Source: 39-52-133 sp035531075 (lineage in GTDB: Bacteria; Pseudomonadota; Gammaproteobacteria; Burkholderiales; Gallionellaceae). Taken from it: a DNA stretch of 64,000 nt. A program made the translations under genes and the position numbers. The DNA is taken from assembly GCA_035531075.1 (NCBI GenBank), contig DATKTO010000040.1, forward strand, positions 62,001 through 126,000, written 5' to 3'. Shown piece after piece: positions 45,030 through 54,713 of the stretch (its first letter is position 1; each line of letters begins with the position of its first letter). The notes under the pieces were generated by a model that saw nothing but the letters and a program-made list of their open reading frames with translations, was not told where the DNA came from and searched no databases.

Positions 45030-45421
45030 CTGTTCTCCCCGTTATCAGTTGCCGCTAGGGCGCTGCTGCTCATCTGCCGCACCACGTCGCGTACCCGTTC
45101 AAAATCCTGCGCCTTGTCAAAGAATCCCGCCGCGCCCATTGCCATGCACTTCTTTCGATAAGGCTGGCTGGCTTGGCTGGTGAAAACGATCACTCTGTTT
45201 GCAGGCAGCTTTCCATCCGTTTCACGCAACACTTCCAGTCCACTTGCGCCAGCCAGCTTCAAATCCAGCACCACCAGATCCGGTTGCATTTCCACAATGC
45301 CGGCGATTGCTTCAGAGGCTGATGATGCTTCGATCACCCTGGCGCCTGGGTCGAGTTCCAGCACCATGTCACGCAAGCGTTCGCGGATAACCGGCGAATC
45401 TTCTACCAGGTAAACCATCAT
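45026..45421 (-). CDS. Single-domain response regulator
   Basis: A 131-residue receiver domain with phospho-acceptor Asp53 (DLVVLDLKLAGASG) and conserved Thr (VIVFTSQ) and Lys (FFDKAQD). I use the ATG at 45421; longer in-frame starts add a non-homologous basic leader. It overlaps the receptor downstream (ATGA) and probably opens the chemotaxis operon. Confidence 0.85.
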   Translation of the reverse strand: MMVYLVEDSPVIRERLRDMVLELDPGARVIEASSASEAIAGIVEMQPDLVVLDLKLAGASGLEVLRETDGKLPANRVIVFTSQASQPYRKKCMAMGAAGFFDKAQDFERVRDVVRQMSSSALAATDNGENR

Positions 45422-45558
45422 CTTGTTAAGTCTCTTCCTCGGTTTCAGTTGCAACATCTTTGCTGCTTTTCGATGGCTGCATGATGAATGCATACGCCGC
45501 TGAAAAATATCGGCGTATGCTGATTTTGAGTGTGGGAAAACAGCTAGGGAGGTAGGAA

Positions 45559-45582
45559 TTATCCGACAGTGTTATCGGATAA
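45559..45582. repeat. Stem-loop between signalling operons
   Basis: TTATCCGA (45559-45566) and TCGGATAA (45575-45582) form an 8-bp stem with an 8-nt loop. It lies between the LuxR-type regulator gene and the chemotaxis operon. There is no strong U-run, so terminator or operator remains open. Confidence 0.4.
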
Positions 45583-45686
45583 AAGGTGAAGCGATTTTAT
45601 ATAACTATTTGATTATATTTAATAACTTGATGTGGTGATGACTTGCGCAATGTTGCGACTGATGCCAGAGAGTGTTGAGTAGAGGC

Positions 45687-46340
45687 TTAGTCGTGCAAGT
45701 CATCAGCCTCGTCGAGCAGGCCGTGTTTGATGGCGTACTTGATGAGCACCGAGAGGTTGTCGGCATTCATCTTCTCCATGATGCGGGTTTTGTGGGTGCT
45801 GACGGTTTTGACGCTCAAGAAGAGTTCATCGGCGATTTCGGTGATGCCCTTGCCCTGCACCAGCATCATGAAGACCTGGTACTCCCGATTCGAGAGCTGT
45901 GTATGTGCAGGCGCATCGGACGGGGCGCGCAAGCCATAGGCCAGCTTTTCCGCCACTTCGGGGGTGATGAAGCTTCCCCCGCTGGCGACTTTGCGAATGG
46001 CAGTCACCAGTTGTGCGGAGGCGCTGTCCTTGGAAAGGTAGCCGGAGGCGCCGGCTTTCAGGGTGCGCACGGCGTATACGTCTTCCTTGTGCATGCTGAG
46101 AATGAGAATGGGCAGTTTCGGTTTTTCGCTCTTGATTTGCTTGATCAGCTCGATGCCGCTTTTGCCCGGCATGGACATGTCCAGTACCACTACATTCCAC
46201 TCTTGCTCGCGAATCTTTTTCAACGCATCGTCGCCATTGTCTGCTTCGCCCGCGACGACCATATCGTGACATTCCGAGAGAATTTGTTTTAGTCCATCGC
46301 GCAAAATGGTGTGATCATCGGCAATCAGGATACGTATCAT
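45687..46340 (-). CDS. NarL/FixJ-family response regulator
   Basis: A 217-residue DNA-binding regulator: receiver domain with Asp54 (VVVLDMSMPGKSG) and C-terminal LuxR-type helix-turn-helix (SNREYQVFMMLVQGKGITEIADELFLSVKTVSTHKTRIMEKM). It overlaps the kinase gene upstream by 4 bp and is its probable partner. Target genes unknown. Confidence 0.93.
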   Translation of the reverse strand: MIRILIADDHTILRDGLKQILSECHDMVVAGEADNGDDALKKIREQEWNVVVLDMSMPGKSGIELIKQIKSEKPKLPILILSMHKEDVYAVRTLKAGASGYLSKDSASAQLVTAIRKVASGGSFITPEVAEKLAYGLRAPSDAPAHTQLSNREYQVFMMLVQGKGITEIADELFLSVKTVSTHKTRIMEKMNADNLSVLIKYAIKHGLLDEADDLHD

Positions 46341-47812
46341 TGTTCTATCTCCGTGCCATGCAAAGGAATACTGGCGCGCACCGCAGTGCCTGCACCGGGC
46401 TGGCTGGAAATTTCCACCGCGCCGCCAAGCATGTTGACACGCTCCTTGATGCCCAGCAGGCCATAAGAGCGCTTTTTGGGGCCAGCTTGAAAGCCCTTGC
46501 CGTTGTCGGTTATTTCCAGATGAATTTCGTCATCGCGCTCTTCCACCACGATACGTACCTTGCTCGCCGCAGCATGGCGCGCCACATTGGTTAGCGCTTC
46601 CTGAACAATGCGAAATACCGAGGTGGCCACACGCTCGTCGAGTTCAAACTCGTCACGGTTCATGCTCAGCTCGCACTGAATAGTGGTGCGTTCCTGGAAC
46701 TTCTCCACTTGCCACTCAATTGCAGCGGCCAGCCCCAGATCGTCCAGCATGCCGGGACGCAAATCTTCGGCGATGATGCGCACTGACTCCACCGTCTTGC
46801 CCAGGATGACATCCATGGAGCGGAATTTTTCTCCGACGCGCGCATCCATATTGCCGCAACGCGCTTCGAGCCAGTCCAGGTCAATTTTCAATGCTGTCAG
46901 TGCCTGTCCGAGCTCATCGTGCAGTTCGCGCGCGATGCGCTTGCGCTCTTCTTCGCGTACCGTTTGCAGAAACATCGACAGTGCGCGCAACTGCTTGCGC
47001 GATTCGCGCAGTTCATTTTCCATCTGCTTGCGCGCACTGATATCCTGAAACACCGTCACGGTGGCCACCACTTCATCGTGTTCGATGATGGGCGTCGCCA
47101 CATAAGCGACGGAAAAAGTCCGACCATCGCGATGCACAAATATGTCGTCGTAGCTGCGGTAAACGCCACCCGTATGACTTACATTGAGGATGGGGCAGGC
47201 TTCTCTGGTATGGGCTGAGCCATTTTCTTGTAGTGCATGAATCGTGTCGTGAACATTCCGTTGTGCCAGTTCCGTTTCACTCCAGCCAAGCAGGCGTTCG
47301 GCCTCCGGATTCATGAATATCAGGCGGCTGCTTTGGTCCTGCACCAGAATGCCCTCGCCTAGTGCCGCGGTCATGGTGCGCAAAAATTTTTCGCTGTCCG
47401 CCAGTCGTTCCTGTGCCTGGCGTCGCTCGCATCGCAGCACCGCTTCGCGCAGCTCGCGTTGCAGCGCCGGTGCCAGGCGCGCCAGTTTGCCCTTCATCAC
47501 AAAATCATGGGCGCCTGCCTTCATCAGGGTGACCGCGACTTCCTCACCGATACAGCCGGATACGATGATGAATGGAATATCCAGCTTTCGTGACTGGAGC
47601 ATCGTCAGCGCTGCTTCGGTGGAAAAAGAAGGAAGATTGTAATCGGAGAGGACAGCATCCCAGACGCCAGTTTTAAGCGCGGCTTCCATTTCAGCAGCTG
47701 TTTCCACACGCGAGGCGGTGACCCCAAAACCCGCGTGGGTCAGTTCCGCGACGACCAGTTCTGCATCATCAGCAGAGTCTTCCACCATCAACAGGCGCAA
47801 ATCGTTCGCCAT
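46337..47812 (-). CDS. REC-PAS-HisKA_3 sensor histidine kinase
   Basis: A 491-residue soluble kinase: N-terminal receiver domain (Asp57), PAS domain (about 135-260), HisKA_3 domain with the phospho-His in RIARELHDELGQAL, and ATPase (ITDNGKGF; SYGLLGIKERV). The receiver before the sensor suggests it is controlled by another kinase, such as the CHASE kinase encoded upstream. The ATG at 47812 shares a base with the preceding stop (TGATG), so translation is coupled. Confidence 0.92.
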   Translation of the reverse strand: MANDLRLLMVEDSADDAELVVAELTHAGFGVTASRVETAAEMEAALKTGVWDAVLSDYNLPSFSTEAALTMLQSRKLDIPFIIVSGCIGEEVAVTLMKAGAHDFVMKGKLARLAPALQRELREAVLRCERRQAQERLADSEKFLRTMTAALGEGILVQDQSSRLIFMNPEAERLLGWSETELAQRNVHDTIHALQENGSAHTREACPILNVSHTGGVYRSYDDIFVHRDGRTFSVAYVATPIIEHDEVVATVTVFQDISARKQMENELRESRKQLRALSMFLQTVREEERKRIARELHDELGQALTALKIDLDWLEARCGNMDARVGEKFRSMDVILGKTVESVRIIAEDLRPGMLDDLGLAAAIEWQVEKFQERTTIQCELSMNRDEFELDERVATSVFRIVQEALTNVARHAAASKVRIVVEERDDEIHLEITDNGKGFQAGPKKRSYGLLGIKERVNMLGGAVEISSQPGAGTAVRASIPLHGTEIEQ

Positions 47813-48249
47813 CAGACCCTTGGGCATTGCCACGGCACCTCGTTGAGGCACAGCCAGTATTGCCCGATTTGCCTGACCGATTCGGAAAAAATGGAAAAAT
47901 CGAGGGATTTCTGGATGTAGCTGTTGGCCCCCAATTCGTAGCAGGTGATCAGATCGCGCTCTTCCCGTGATGAACTGAGGATCACAATTGGCAGGTAGCG
48001 GGTAGCAGGATTTGCGCGCACTCTTTTCAGCACCTCGAAGCCATCTATTCGCGGCAACTTCAGGTCGAGCAGGATGACCTCGGGCTTCGCCACGGAACCA
48101 TGAGCAGTACGCTGCAGATAATCCAGCGCCTCCTGGCCGTCGCGTGCCACCACAGTATGGCTGTTTTCCATGCCACTTGCCTGCAGTGCAAGCAATGCCA
48201 GTTCCACGTCGTCCGGATTATCCTCGACCAGCAGTATTTTTTTTCCCAT
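47812..48249 (-). CDS. Rcp1-like single-domain response regulator
   Basis: A 145-residue receiver with phospho-acceptor Asp62 (ILLDLKLPRIDG) and Lys in YIQKSLDF, of the type that partners phytochrome-like kinases. It sits 26 bp after the CHASE/PAS/GAF kinase and is coupled to the next kinase, so it may relay phosphate between them. Confidence 0.9.
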   Translation of the reverse strand: MGKKILLVEDNPDDVELALLALQASGMENSHTVVARDGQEALDYLQRTAHGSVAKPEVILLDLKLPRIDGFEVLKRVRANPATRYLPIVILSSSREERDLITCYELGANSYIQKSLDFSIFSESVRQIGQYWLCLNEVPWQCPRV

Positions 48250-48275
48250 CTGTGCGTGCTCTCGTCAGTACGTGT

Positions 48276-51047
48276 TCATAAGGTGAAATAAATGGTTGCG
48301 CCGTGTCCGGTTTGCCCTTCCGCCCAGACCCGTCCGCCATGGCGGTGAATAATGCGTTGCACCGTGGCTAAACCGATCCCGGTTCCATCAAATTCTTCGA
48401 TGTTGTGCAGGCGCTGGAAAGCGCCAAACAGCTTGCCTGCATATTGCATGTCGAAACCTGCACCATTATCGCGTACAAAAATAACTTTTTCATTACCCTG
48501 TGCAATCAGCCCGAATTCGATACGCGATGCGGGCTGGTTGGCGGTGAATTTCCACGCATTGCCGAGCAGGTTTTCCAGTACCGCCTTCATCAGGCGGCTG
48601 TCAGCCTGCACCACGATATCGTCCTGGATGATCCAGGTGGCCTGGCGCTGCGGCGCTGTCTCCTGTATTTCCGCGGATATGCCTTGCACCATCGCGCTCA
48701 GATTTACTTTTTCCTTCCTCAACTCGGCCAGGGTCACGCGCGACAATTGTAGCAGGTCGTCGATCAGCTCCCCCATGCGTTTGCTGGCCCGGCGCACCCG
48801 CCCGAGGTAATCGCGTCCCTTGTCGTCGAGGCTGTCGGCATAAGTTTTTTGCAGTATATCGCTGAAGCCGTCGATGCTGCGCAAGGGCGCCCGCAAATCG
48901 TGGGAAACCGAATAGCTGAAGGATTCCAGTTCCTTGTTCGCATTTTCAAGCTGACGCGTACGTTCCGCAACACGCTGTTCGAGTTCCTGGTTGAGCTGCT
49001 GCAACTGGGTTTCCGCGAAAGCGCGCCTATCCTGCTGGTCAAATGCACCGAGCGCGAACGAGATATCCTGGGCCAGATCGTGGAGCAAGTGAATAATTTC
49101 GGCATTGAAGTAATGCGCTTGTGCAGCGTACAGGTTGATTGCCCCAACTACCTTGTGGCCGAGGTGAATCGGAAATGCTGCCGAGGAACCGTAGCCGCGC
49201 TGAACCGCTTTCCGGCGCCACGGATTCATGGCGGCATCTGCCGCGATATCCTGGCTAAGGTGATAGTCCCCGGTATGCAGTGTCTGTGCGGTTGGTCCGT
49301 TAAAGCTCAGGATGCCCACCTTGCGCAGACACTCCAGATATCCGGCATCGTTTCCCCAGTGGGCGACCGGGATGATTTCACTCAGATCGTTATCGATCAG
49401 GCCAACCCACGCCATGACGAACTGGCCATCTTCTACCGCGATGCGGCAGATATCCTCGAATAGCTGGCTTTGGCAGGTGGCGCGTACAATGGCTTCGTTG
49501 GCACGCGTCAGCACCGAATAGAAACGGTTGAGGTTTTTAAGCTGATTTTCAGCCTGTTTGTGTTGCGTCACATCCAGAAAATAGACGACGACTTGCGTTA
49601 CCTGCCCGGTGTTGTCCAGTTCTGGATAAGCGTTGACCAGTGTCCAGGACTTTCCCGATATCGCCCCTCTGTCTATGCCCATGAGGTATGCGTGCAGCGG
49701 TTTTTTGTCTGCAAAAACCTGGTTGACGGGATACGTCTCCGCCGGCAATGGCGAGCCGTCCTCGTGCAGGAATCGCCACTCGGAGCTTTGCGCCATACGG
49801 CCCATTGCCTCGGCTTCAGTCAGGCCGAGAATATGTTGCGCTGCCGCATTGCTGTAGCGGATCGCGCCATCCGGGCCATGCACCACCACTGCCGCCGGCA
49901 GATCGGCCAGCAAGGCATGCTGATAGCGTTCGTTCTCCCTCAACTGCCTGCTGGTCTCGATTAGCTCCAGGTTCATTTTCTCCGCTAGTTGCAAGACGCG
50001 CCTGCGTCCGTTGACCAGCAGCCAGACGATCCAGGTGAGCAGCAGGCTGATTCCTGTGCCGGCAATGATGATTGTCTGTGTGCGTTCATTTTTCAGTCTG
50101 GACTCAAAGCCGGGCCGGGAGCGCATATAAATTGTCCATTGATGTCCGCCGAGTTCCAGATTTTCGGCGTGCTCGAATCGGGATTGATGCAGGACAGCAT
50201 GCCCTCCGTGAGCCTGGTCTGCAACATACATCAGGTTCTCAGGTATAGACATGTCGCCATCGTAGATTTCAAGATCCAGCGTTTCGTTGATTTCGCCGAA
50301 GTGGCGCTCCAGAATGCCATTCATCAGGTCATTCATGCGAAACGGCGCATACACCCAGCCGAGTAAGTTGGCGCGGCGCTGTGCCAGGGTGTCATGCGGC
50401 ACATCGTGGCGATATACCGGCAGATACATGAGGAAGCCGGCTTGGTTTTCGCCCTCGGTTTCCTGCAACAGCCTCACTTTCCGCGATATGGCTGCCCGGT
50501 TTTCATCGCGCGCTAGCGCCATGGCCGCACGGCGCAGCGGTTCGGCATACATGTCGTAGCCAAAGGCGCGCTGGTTACGCCAGTCAAATGGCTCTATAAA
50601 TATGATGGTGCTGTACGCATCGCGCCCCCCTAACGGGTGTGAGCTGTAGTCGTGGAAGCTTGCGGCACGAACTTGTGCAAGACGGTGCGTTTTTGCCTGG
50701 GCAGACAGCCACCTGGAAAATCCGATTCCCTGAATTCCAGGGTAATCTTGTCTCAGATTGAGAGCGCTGATGTAATTGTGAAAGTCTTGCCTGCTAACCT
50801 CTCGCGAAGCATTGAACAGGGCCTTGCTGCCGCGTAATATCAATTCGTAGCCTTCGATACGGTTCTTGATGTCGGCAGTCACGTCGTTGACACGGAAATC
50901 AAATTCTTCTTTCTGCCTGGCCTGGGCATGGTTCTGTGCGTTATTCCAGAGAATATAGGTGGCTGCCAAGCAGAGGCAAAGAATCAGCCACGGTGTGGCG
51001 CGAAACAAAACTGACCACTTTGGTGTAATGGAGGAAATTGGCTGCAT
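48276..51047 (-). CDS. CHASE-PAS-GAF sensor histidine kinase
   Basis: A 923-residue membrane kinase. Membrane segment about 15-35, periplasmic CHASE domain (about 70-300), second membrane segment about 320-340, PAS domain (about 370-490), GAF domain (about 510-660), coiled coil, HisKA with phospho-His in SYSVSHDLRAPLRSIDGFSDIL, and HATPase (VFVRDNGAGFDM-type; GTGIGLATVQRIIHRHGG). The C-terminal half resembles phytochrome-like kinases. Likely partner: the regulator just downstream. Ligand unknown. Confidence 0.92.
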   Translation of the reverse strand: MQPISSITPKWSVLFRATPWLILCLCLAATYILWNNAQNHAQARQKEEFDFRVNDVTADIKNRIEGYELILRGSKALFNASREVSRQDFHNYISALNLRQDYPGIQGIGFSRWLSAQAKTHRLAQVRAASFHDYSSHPLGGRDAYSTIIFIEPFDWRNQRAFGYDMYAEPLRRAAMALARDENRAAISRKVRLLQETEGENQAGFLMYLPVYRHDVPHDTLAQRRANLLGWVYAPFRMNDLMNGILERHFGEINETLDLEIYDGDMSIPENLMYVADQAHGGHAVLHQSRFEHAENLELGGHQWTIYMRSRPGFESRLKNERTQTIIIAGTGISLLLTWIVWLLVNGRRRVLQLAEKMNLELIETSRQLRENERYQHALLADLPAAVVVHGPDGAIRYSNAAAQHILGLTEAEAMGRMAQSSEWRFLHEDGSPLPAETYPVNQVFADKKPLHAYLMGIDRGAISGKSWTLVNAYPELDNTGQVTQVVVYFLDVTQHKQAENQLKNLNRFYSVLTRANEAIVRATCQSQLFEDICRIAVEDGQFVMAWVGLIDNDLSEIIPVAHWGNDAGYLECLRKVGILSFNGPTAQTLHTGDYHLSQDIAADAAMNPWRRKAVQRGYGSSAAFPIHLGHKVVGAINLYAAQAHYFNAEIIHLLHDLAQDISFALGAFDQQDRRAFAETQLQQLNQELEQRVAERTRQLENANKELESFSYSVSHDLRAPLRSIDGFSDILQKTYADSLDDKGRDYLGRVRRASKRMGELIDDLLQLSRVTLAELRKEKVNLSAMVQGISAEIQETAPQRQATWIIQDDIVVQADSRLMKAVLENLLGNAWKFTANQPASRIEFGLIAQGNEKVIFVRDNGAGFDMQYAGKLFGAFQRLHNIEEFDGTGIGLATVQRIIHRHGGRVWAEGQTGHGATIYFTL

Positions 51048-51352
51048 CTGATTGTCCCGGTTTTGCCATCAGCTGATTTTGAGCATCGATGTTATGTTAA
51101 CCGTTTTTCAACGTGATAGCATAGAGACAGTGCTGTCGCGGCAGAATTTTCCTGCAATTAATCTGCCGTAAGCCTGAGGGACAGGTTCATAGGTGAGAAT
51201 GTTTGCAGTCAAACATTGCCTGAACGGGCAAAATATACTTTTTATAGCGACCGCATGTTATTCTATTCTCAGCAAAATAATTTTAAATCAAGTTTATCTC
51301 TCGCAACCTGAACAAAATATCTATACAGCGTATTTGTTACTAAGGAGACAGA
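51048..51352. promoter_or_regulatory. Divergent intergenic region with two stem-loops
   Basis: About 305 bp between the kinase operon and the SCP2-like gene. CGGCAGA/TCTGCCG form a stem at 51139-51168 and AATGTTTG-CAGT-CAAACATT a perfect stem at 51198-51217. They could be operators or leader hairpins. No ORF recognised. Confidence 0.35.
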
Positions 51353-51796
51353 ATGAATCAGTTATTTTCAGACGTGTGGATGGCCGCATTACAGGAAAAA
51401 TGGAATAGTACTCCTCAGGTCTATGAGCCGCTGCAAAAGGCCGAGTTTACCGCACGCATTGGCTATGGGTTTAAGGGGGAGCCACGTGCCCGAGGCTTGC
51501 TCGATATCGTGAATGGCTTGGTGCAACGTGCAGGAGCAATGGATAACGGGGAGCTGGATTGGGATTTGCGCGCCACTCCGGAAAATTGGGCTTCCTGGAT
51601 AGAAGACGGTTTTGGCCTGACCAAACTTGGACCCGCAATCGCCACGAATTCGCTCGAATTCATCAAGGGTAATTATCGGCAAATGATCAAGAATCCATCG
51701 CTAAGCAATCCATTCCTGCAGCATTTCAAGCTGATGGGAGAGGTTCAGTCTGGCGGTAATTCAGATTCTGCCGCAAAAAAGAAGTCGTGGTTTTAG
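51353..51796 (+). CDS. SCP2-like (sterol carrier) domain protein
   Basis: A 147-residue cytoplasmic protein with a pattern like bacterial SCP2-type domains (AEFTARIGYGFKGEPRARGLLDIVNG; GELDWDLRATPENWASWIEDGFG; ATNSLEFIKGNYRQMIKNP). It has AAGGAGACAG before the ATG. It is a single gene between divergent and convergent neighbours. A lipid-binding role is inferred from the fold only. Confidence 0.6.
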   Translation: MNQLFSDVWMAALQEKWNSTPQVYEPLQKAEFTARIGYGFKGEPRARGLLDIVNGLVQRAGAMDNGELDWDLRATPENWASWIEDGFGLTKLGPAIATNSLEFIKGNYRQMIKNPSLSNPFLQHFKLMGEVQSGGNSDSAAKKKSWF

Positions 51797-51948
51797 AGGC
51801 GGGCGATGCGGTCTGACAGGTATCAAAAACTCATGCGATTTCAGTAATGTGCAATTAAAAGTGGATTGCATGCAGCATAAAGGTTAGTGCACTGAGACAC
51901 TTGGTGGGCCAGGACGATGCACCAGAGTACATCCTCAAACTTCATACT

Positions 51949-52482
51949 CTAGAATCGTATATACGCGTATTTGCGCATCTGCAAATCAATCAGCCGTGAG
52001 TAAGCGTCGTGAACTATGACCACACCGGGCAAGATGTCCTTTTCTGTCCAGCCTTTCGCCTTCATGGTCGAGTTGCATATCTCAACACTCACTCCTTTTG
52101 CCAATAATTCCTGCACGATATGTTCATTGGGATTGAAGTCAAACGGATCGTTTTTATGGATCTGATAGGCATTCTCTTTGAGTAGCCAATAGGCAGTTGA
52201 TCCATGCATGATGACACTGATATGCACTTGTTCCTGTGGCACACCCATTGCGCTATATGAGCCCATCAGACCGTTTAAAAAAAATAATGCCTTGCCGACT
52301 CCTGCTTCCCATACATCATCCTTTACATCGTACACAACATTAATATTCTGACGCTCATTGATGTTTACTGTGGAATATTGTGCTGTTTGATTGGCTTCAT
52401 TGGATTCAGCATGGGAGGGATGGAGCGGGGTGAGAGCGGTTATCGTGATTGTAAAAAGAATTAAATTATTTAATGTGGGCAT
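51949..52482 (-). CDS. Periplasmic DsrE-like protein
   Basis: A 177-residue secreted protein (signal peptide ...TALTPLHPSHAES). Its mature part resembles the DsrE fold (VHISVIMHGSTAYWLL; VSVEICNSTMKAKGWTEKDILPG) and it ends YAYIRF. The Cys-x-x-Thr motif and final Tyr-x-Tyr-Ile-Arg are shared with the DsrE-like protein at 63243-63674 and with the anti-sigma factor at 61758-62486. The ATG at 52482 was chosen because an upstream GTG covers the GAGG site. A sulfur-binding role is inferred. Confidence 0.75.
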   Translation of the reverse strand: MPTLNNLILFTITITALTPLHPSHAESNEANQTAQYSTVNINERQNINVVYDVKDDVWEAGVGKALFFLNGLMGSYSAMGVPQEQVHISVIMHGSTAYWLLKENAYQIHKNDPFDFNPNEHIVQELLAKGVSVEICNSTMKAKGWTEKDILPGVVIVHDAYSRLIDLQMRKYAYIRF

Positions 52483-52575
52483 GGCGATAAACCTCACTGC
52501 ATAACTATCAACGTGATTAATAATAGCTGTTCATCTCGGAATAAGCCAGAAGCGCTGGAAAAAGAGGAATAATTC

Positions 52576-53946
52576 TCATTCTTGTAACGGAACGACGGTA
52601 ACCGGATAATAACTATTACGGTATATGTAACTCTGTGTCACTCTTGCATCCGGTATAAATGCAATGGTGACAGAGGTTCGCCCAATGACGCTGGGTTGAC
52701 TGACGTAAGTGCGCGCGCCTGATGATGTTCTCAGCTCCACCGGATAACTGACGGTTTGATCGCTCCAGCCCAGCCATAAGTATTCAGGAAGATATCGAAC
52801 AAAGCGATAATGAATGCTCGGATCCAGCTCCTGTTTGAACTCGCTGACGCTTGATTGATATCCTTCCGACGCGATGTTCCAGCCCCATGTAATGCTCGCT
52901 GCCGCCGTGATTAATCCATATTTAACCAGGTCATCGGATCCAGACTGGAAACCGGCATTTGAGATGGCAGCTCCCAATGCCGTTCCGGCTATTCCCACCA
53001 GTACACCCAAACCTGTTTTCGCCGCGATTTTTGTTGTCGCAACGGCGCCGCTGGCAGTCGCCTTTCCGCCAAAAGCGGAATCGAGAATGATTTCATGCAG
53101 CTCGCTCTCCCTCTCCAGATGACGTTCATACCATTTGCCTGCATCAGGGGAGATGTGTGTAATGATGGGCAGTCCCTTGCGGTCGAGAATGGCAAGAGAG
53201 CTTTTCTTGCCGCGCAGCTTGAAGCTGACTTGGCGCTGCGAGCGCAGGGGATTGAACTTCAGTTCCGGAGTCCAGACAGGTTCAGGTCCCGGGCCGCCCA
53301 ATACCAGAAATAAATTGGCGGGTGCAAGTTCTCGCTCGGATAGCTCCTTGGCCCAGGCAAGGCGATTGTCCATCATCCATGCGGCGCGTAAATCGACCTG
53401 TGCCTCTCGCCATTCACCGCACATAGTCCATAAACCAGCCAGAAACAAACGCATTGCCGGATCATCAAAATGACCCGCGGGGCTCCACGGCAGCGACAAC
53501 AGGCTGCTCGATACACGGGCTTCGACACAGGCGTTTTCGTGTTTTCCCTGCAGCGAGTACGACCAGCTCAGCAGAAAATGTAGCCAGATTGCCTCATGTT
53601 CAGCGGCGTAATAATCTTCAGGTGTTTGCAGATAGAAAAAAGTTTTGGCCTCGCGCGAGACATGGTAGCGGACCCGGTTTTCCAGTGCATCCACCTGTTG
53701 TTGCAGCATTTTGACCTGTGGCTTGCCCTGAATGAGGTTAAGGTAGGCCTTTTCCATGGTGGTAATGAAGTTGCCATTCTCCGCGCCTCGGGGAAAATCG
53801 AGGAAAGCATCATCGACTTTGCCCTGCAAAAACTGATTCTGGCTTTTCTGGTAATCCTGCCTGGTCAGCAGACTGGTCTGGCTGCAGCCAGAAACCAGCA
53901 GTATCAGCGGCAGCGATAATGGCAGGATGAGGGGGCGGATCCGCAT
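52576..53946 (-). CDS. Uncharacterised lipoprotein (COG3014-like)
   Basis: A 456-residue lipoprotein: signal peptide with lipobox LVSGC (Cys about 21). The first half is helical and repeat-like (QNQFLQGKVDDAFLDFPRGAENG; YSLQGKHENACVEAR; AGLWTMCGEWREAQVDLRAAW). A glycine/alanine-rich hydrophobic stretch (about 300-345) may insert in a membrane, and the C-terminal part is beta-rich. It looks like the COG3014 group, whose function is not known. Probably anchored in the outer membrane. Confidence 0.65.
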   Translation of the reverse strand: MRIRPLILPLSLPLILLVSGCSQTSLLTRQDYQKSQNQFLQGKVDDAFLDFPRGAENGNFITTMEKAYLNLIQGKPQVKMLQQQVDALENRVRYHVSREAKTFFYLQTPEDYYAAEHEAIWLHFLLSWSYSLQGKHENACVEARVSSSLLSLPWSPAGHFDDPAMRLFLAGLWTMCGEWREAQVDLRAAWMMDNRLAWAKELSERELAPANLFLVLGGPGPEPVWTPELKFNPLRSQRQVSFKLRGKKSSLAILDRKGLPIITHISPDAGKWYERHLERESELHEIILDSAFGGKATASGAVATTKIAAKTGLGVLVGIAGTALGAAISNAGFQSGSDDLVKYGLITAAASITWGWNIASEGYQSSVSEFKQELDPSIHYRFVRYLPEYLWLGWSDQTVSYPVELRTSSGARTYVSQPSVIGRTSVTIAFIPDARVTQSYIYRNSYYPVTVVPLQE

Positions 53947-53976
53947 GTATAGGGTTATATTCGGTGACGATGCTGC

Positions 53977-54651
53977 CTATAACATGCCTTGTTCGGCGAA
54001 TGACAAGCATCCGGCTCCGGCAACGATGAAATGATCAAGCACGCGAACATCTACCAGCGCCAGGGCCTGTTTTAACGCATCGGTAAGCATGCGGTCGGAT
54101 TGGCTGGGTTCGGCCACCCCTGAAGGATGGTTGTGCGCCAGGATCACGGCAGCCGCGTTGTGAAACAGTGCGCGCTTGACGACCTCGCGCGGGTAAACGC
54201 TGGTTTGGGTGAGCGTGCCGTGAAACAGCTCTTCAGCAGCCTGCACGCGGTGCTGCGCGTCGAGGAAGATCACCATGAAGACTTCCTGCCCGCGCCCGCG
54301 CAGCAGAAGCTGCAAATAGTCGCGCACCGCGCGCGGGGAGTTCAGCGCATCGCCGGCCTGCATCTCTTCCGCCAGGGCGCGCCGCGACATTTCCAGCACT
54401 GCCTGCATCTGCACATACTTGGCCTGTCCCATGCCGTGCAGGGTGCAGAAGTCTTCCTGGCTGGCGGCAAACATGGCGGTCAGCGTGGAGAAACGGCTGA
54501 GCAGGTCGCGTGCCAGATCCACCGCGCTCTTGCCAACGACGCCGGTGCGCAGGAAGATCGCCAGCAACTCGGCATCGGAGAGCGAGGCCGCGCCGCGCTG
54601 AATTAATTTCTCGCGTGGACGTTCGCCTTCAGGCCAGTCATTAATTGCCAT
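53977..54651 (-). CDS. radC: RadC family JAB/MPN protein
   Basis: A 224-residue protein with an N-terminal helix-hairpin-helix region (ERPREKLIQRGAASLSDAELLAIFLRTG; LHGMGQAKYVQMQAVLE) and a C-terminal JAMM metalloprotease-like motif (HNHPSGVAEPSQSD). The old DNA-repair name is doubtful and the molecular function is unclear. Divergent from coaBC, the common genomic neighbour. Confidence 0.93.
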   Translation of the reverse strand: MAINDWPEGERPREKLIQRGAASLSDAELLAIFLRTGVVGKSAVDLARDLLSRFSTLTAMFAASQEDFCTLHGMGQAKYVQMQAVLEMSRRALAEEMQAGDALNSPRAVRDYLQLLLRGRGQEVFMVIFLDAQHRVQAAEELFHGTLTQTSVYPREVVKRALFHNAAAVILAHNHPSGVAEPSQSDRMLTDALKQALALVDVRVLDHFIVAGAGCLSFAEQGML

Positions 54652-54713
54652 AAACCTCCCCGTAGCTGTTTTTCGCTTAACCGGCGCTGATTTTTGTTAA
54701 GATACGCCGCATT

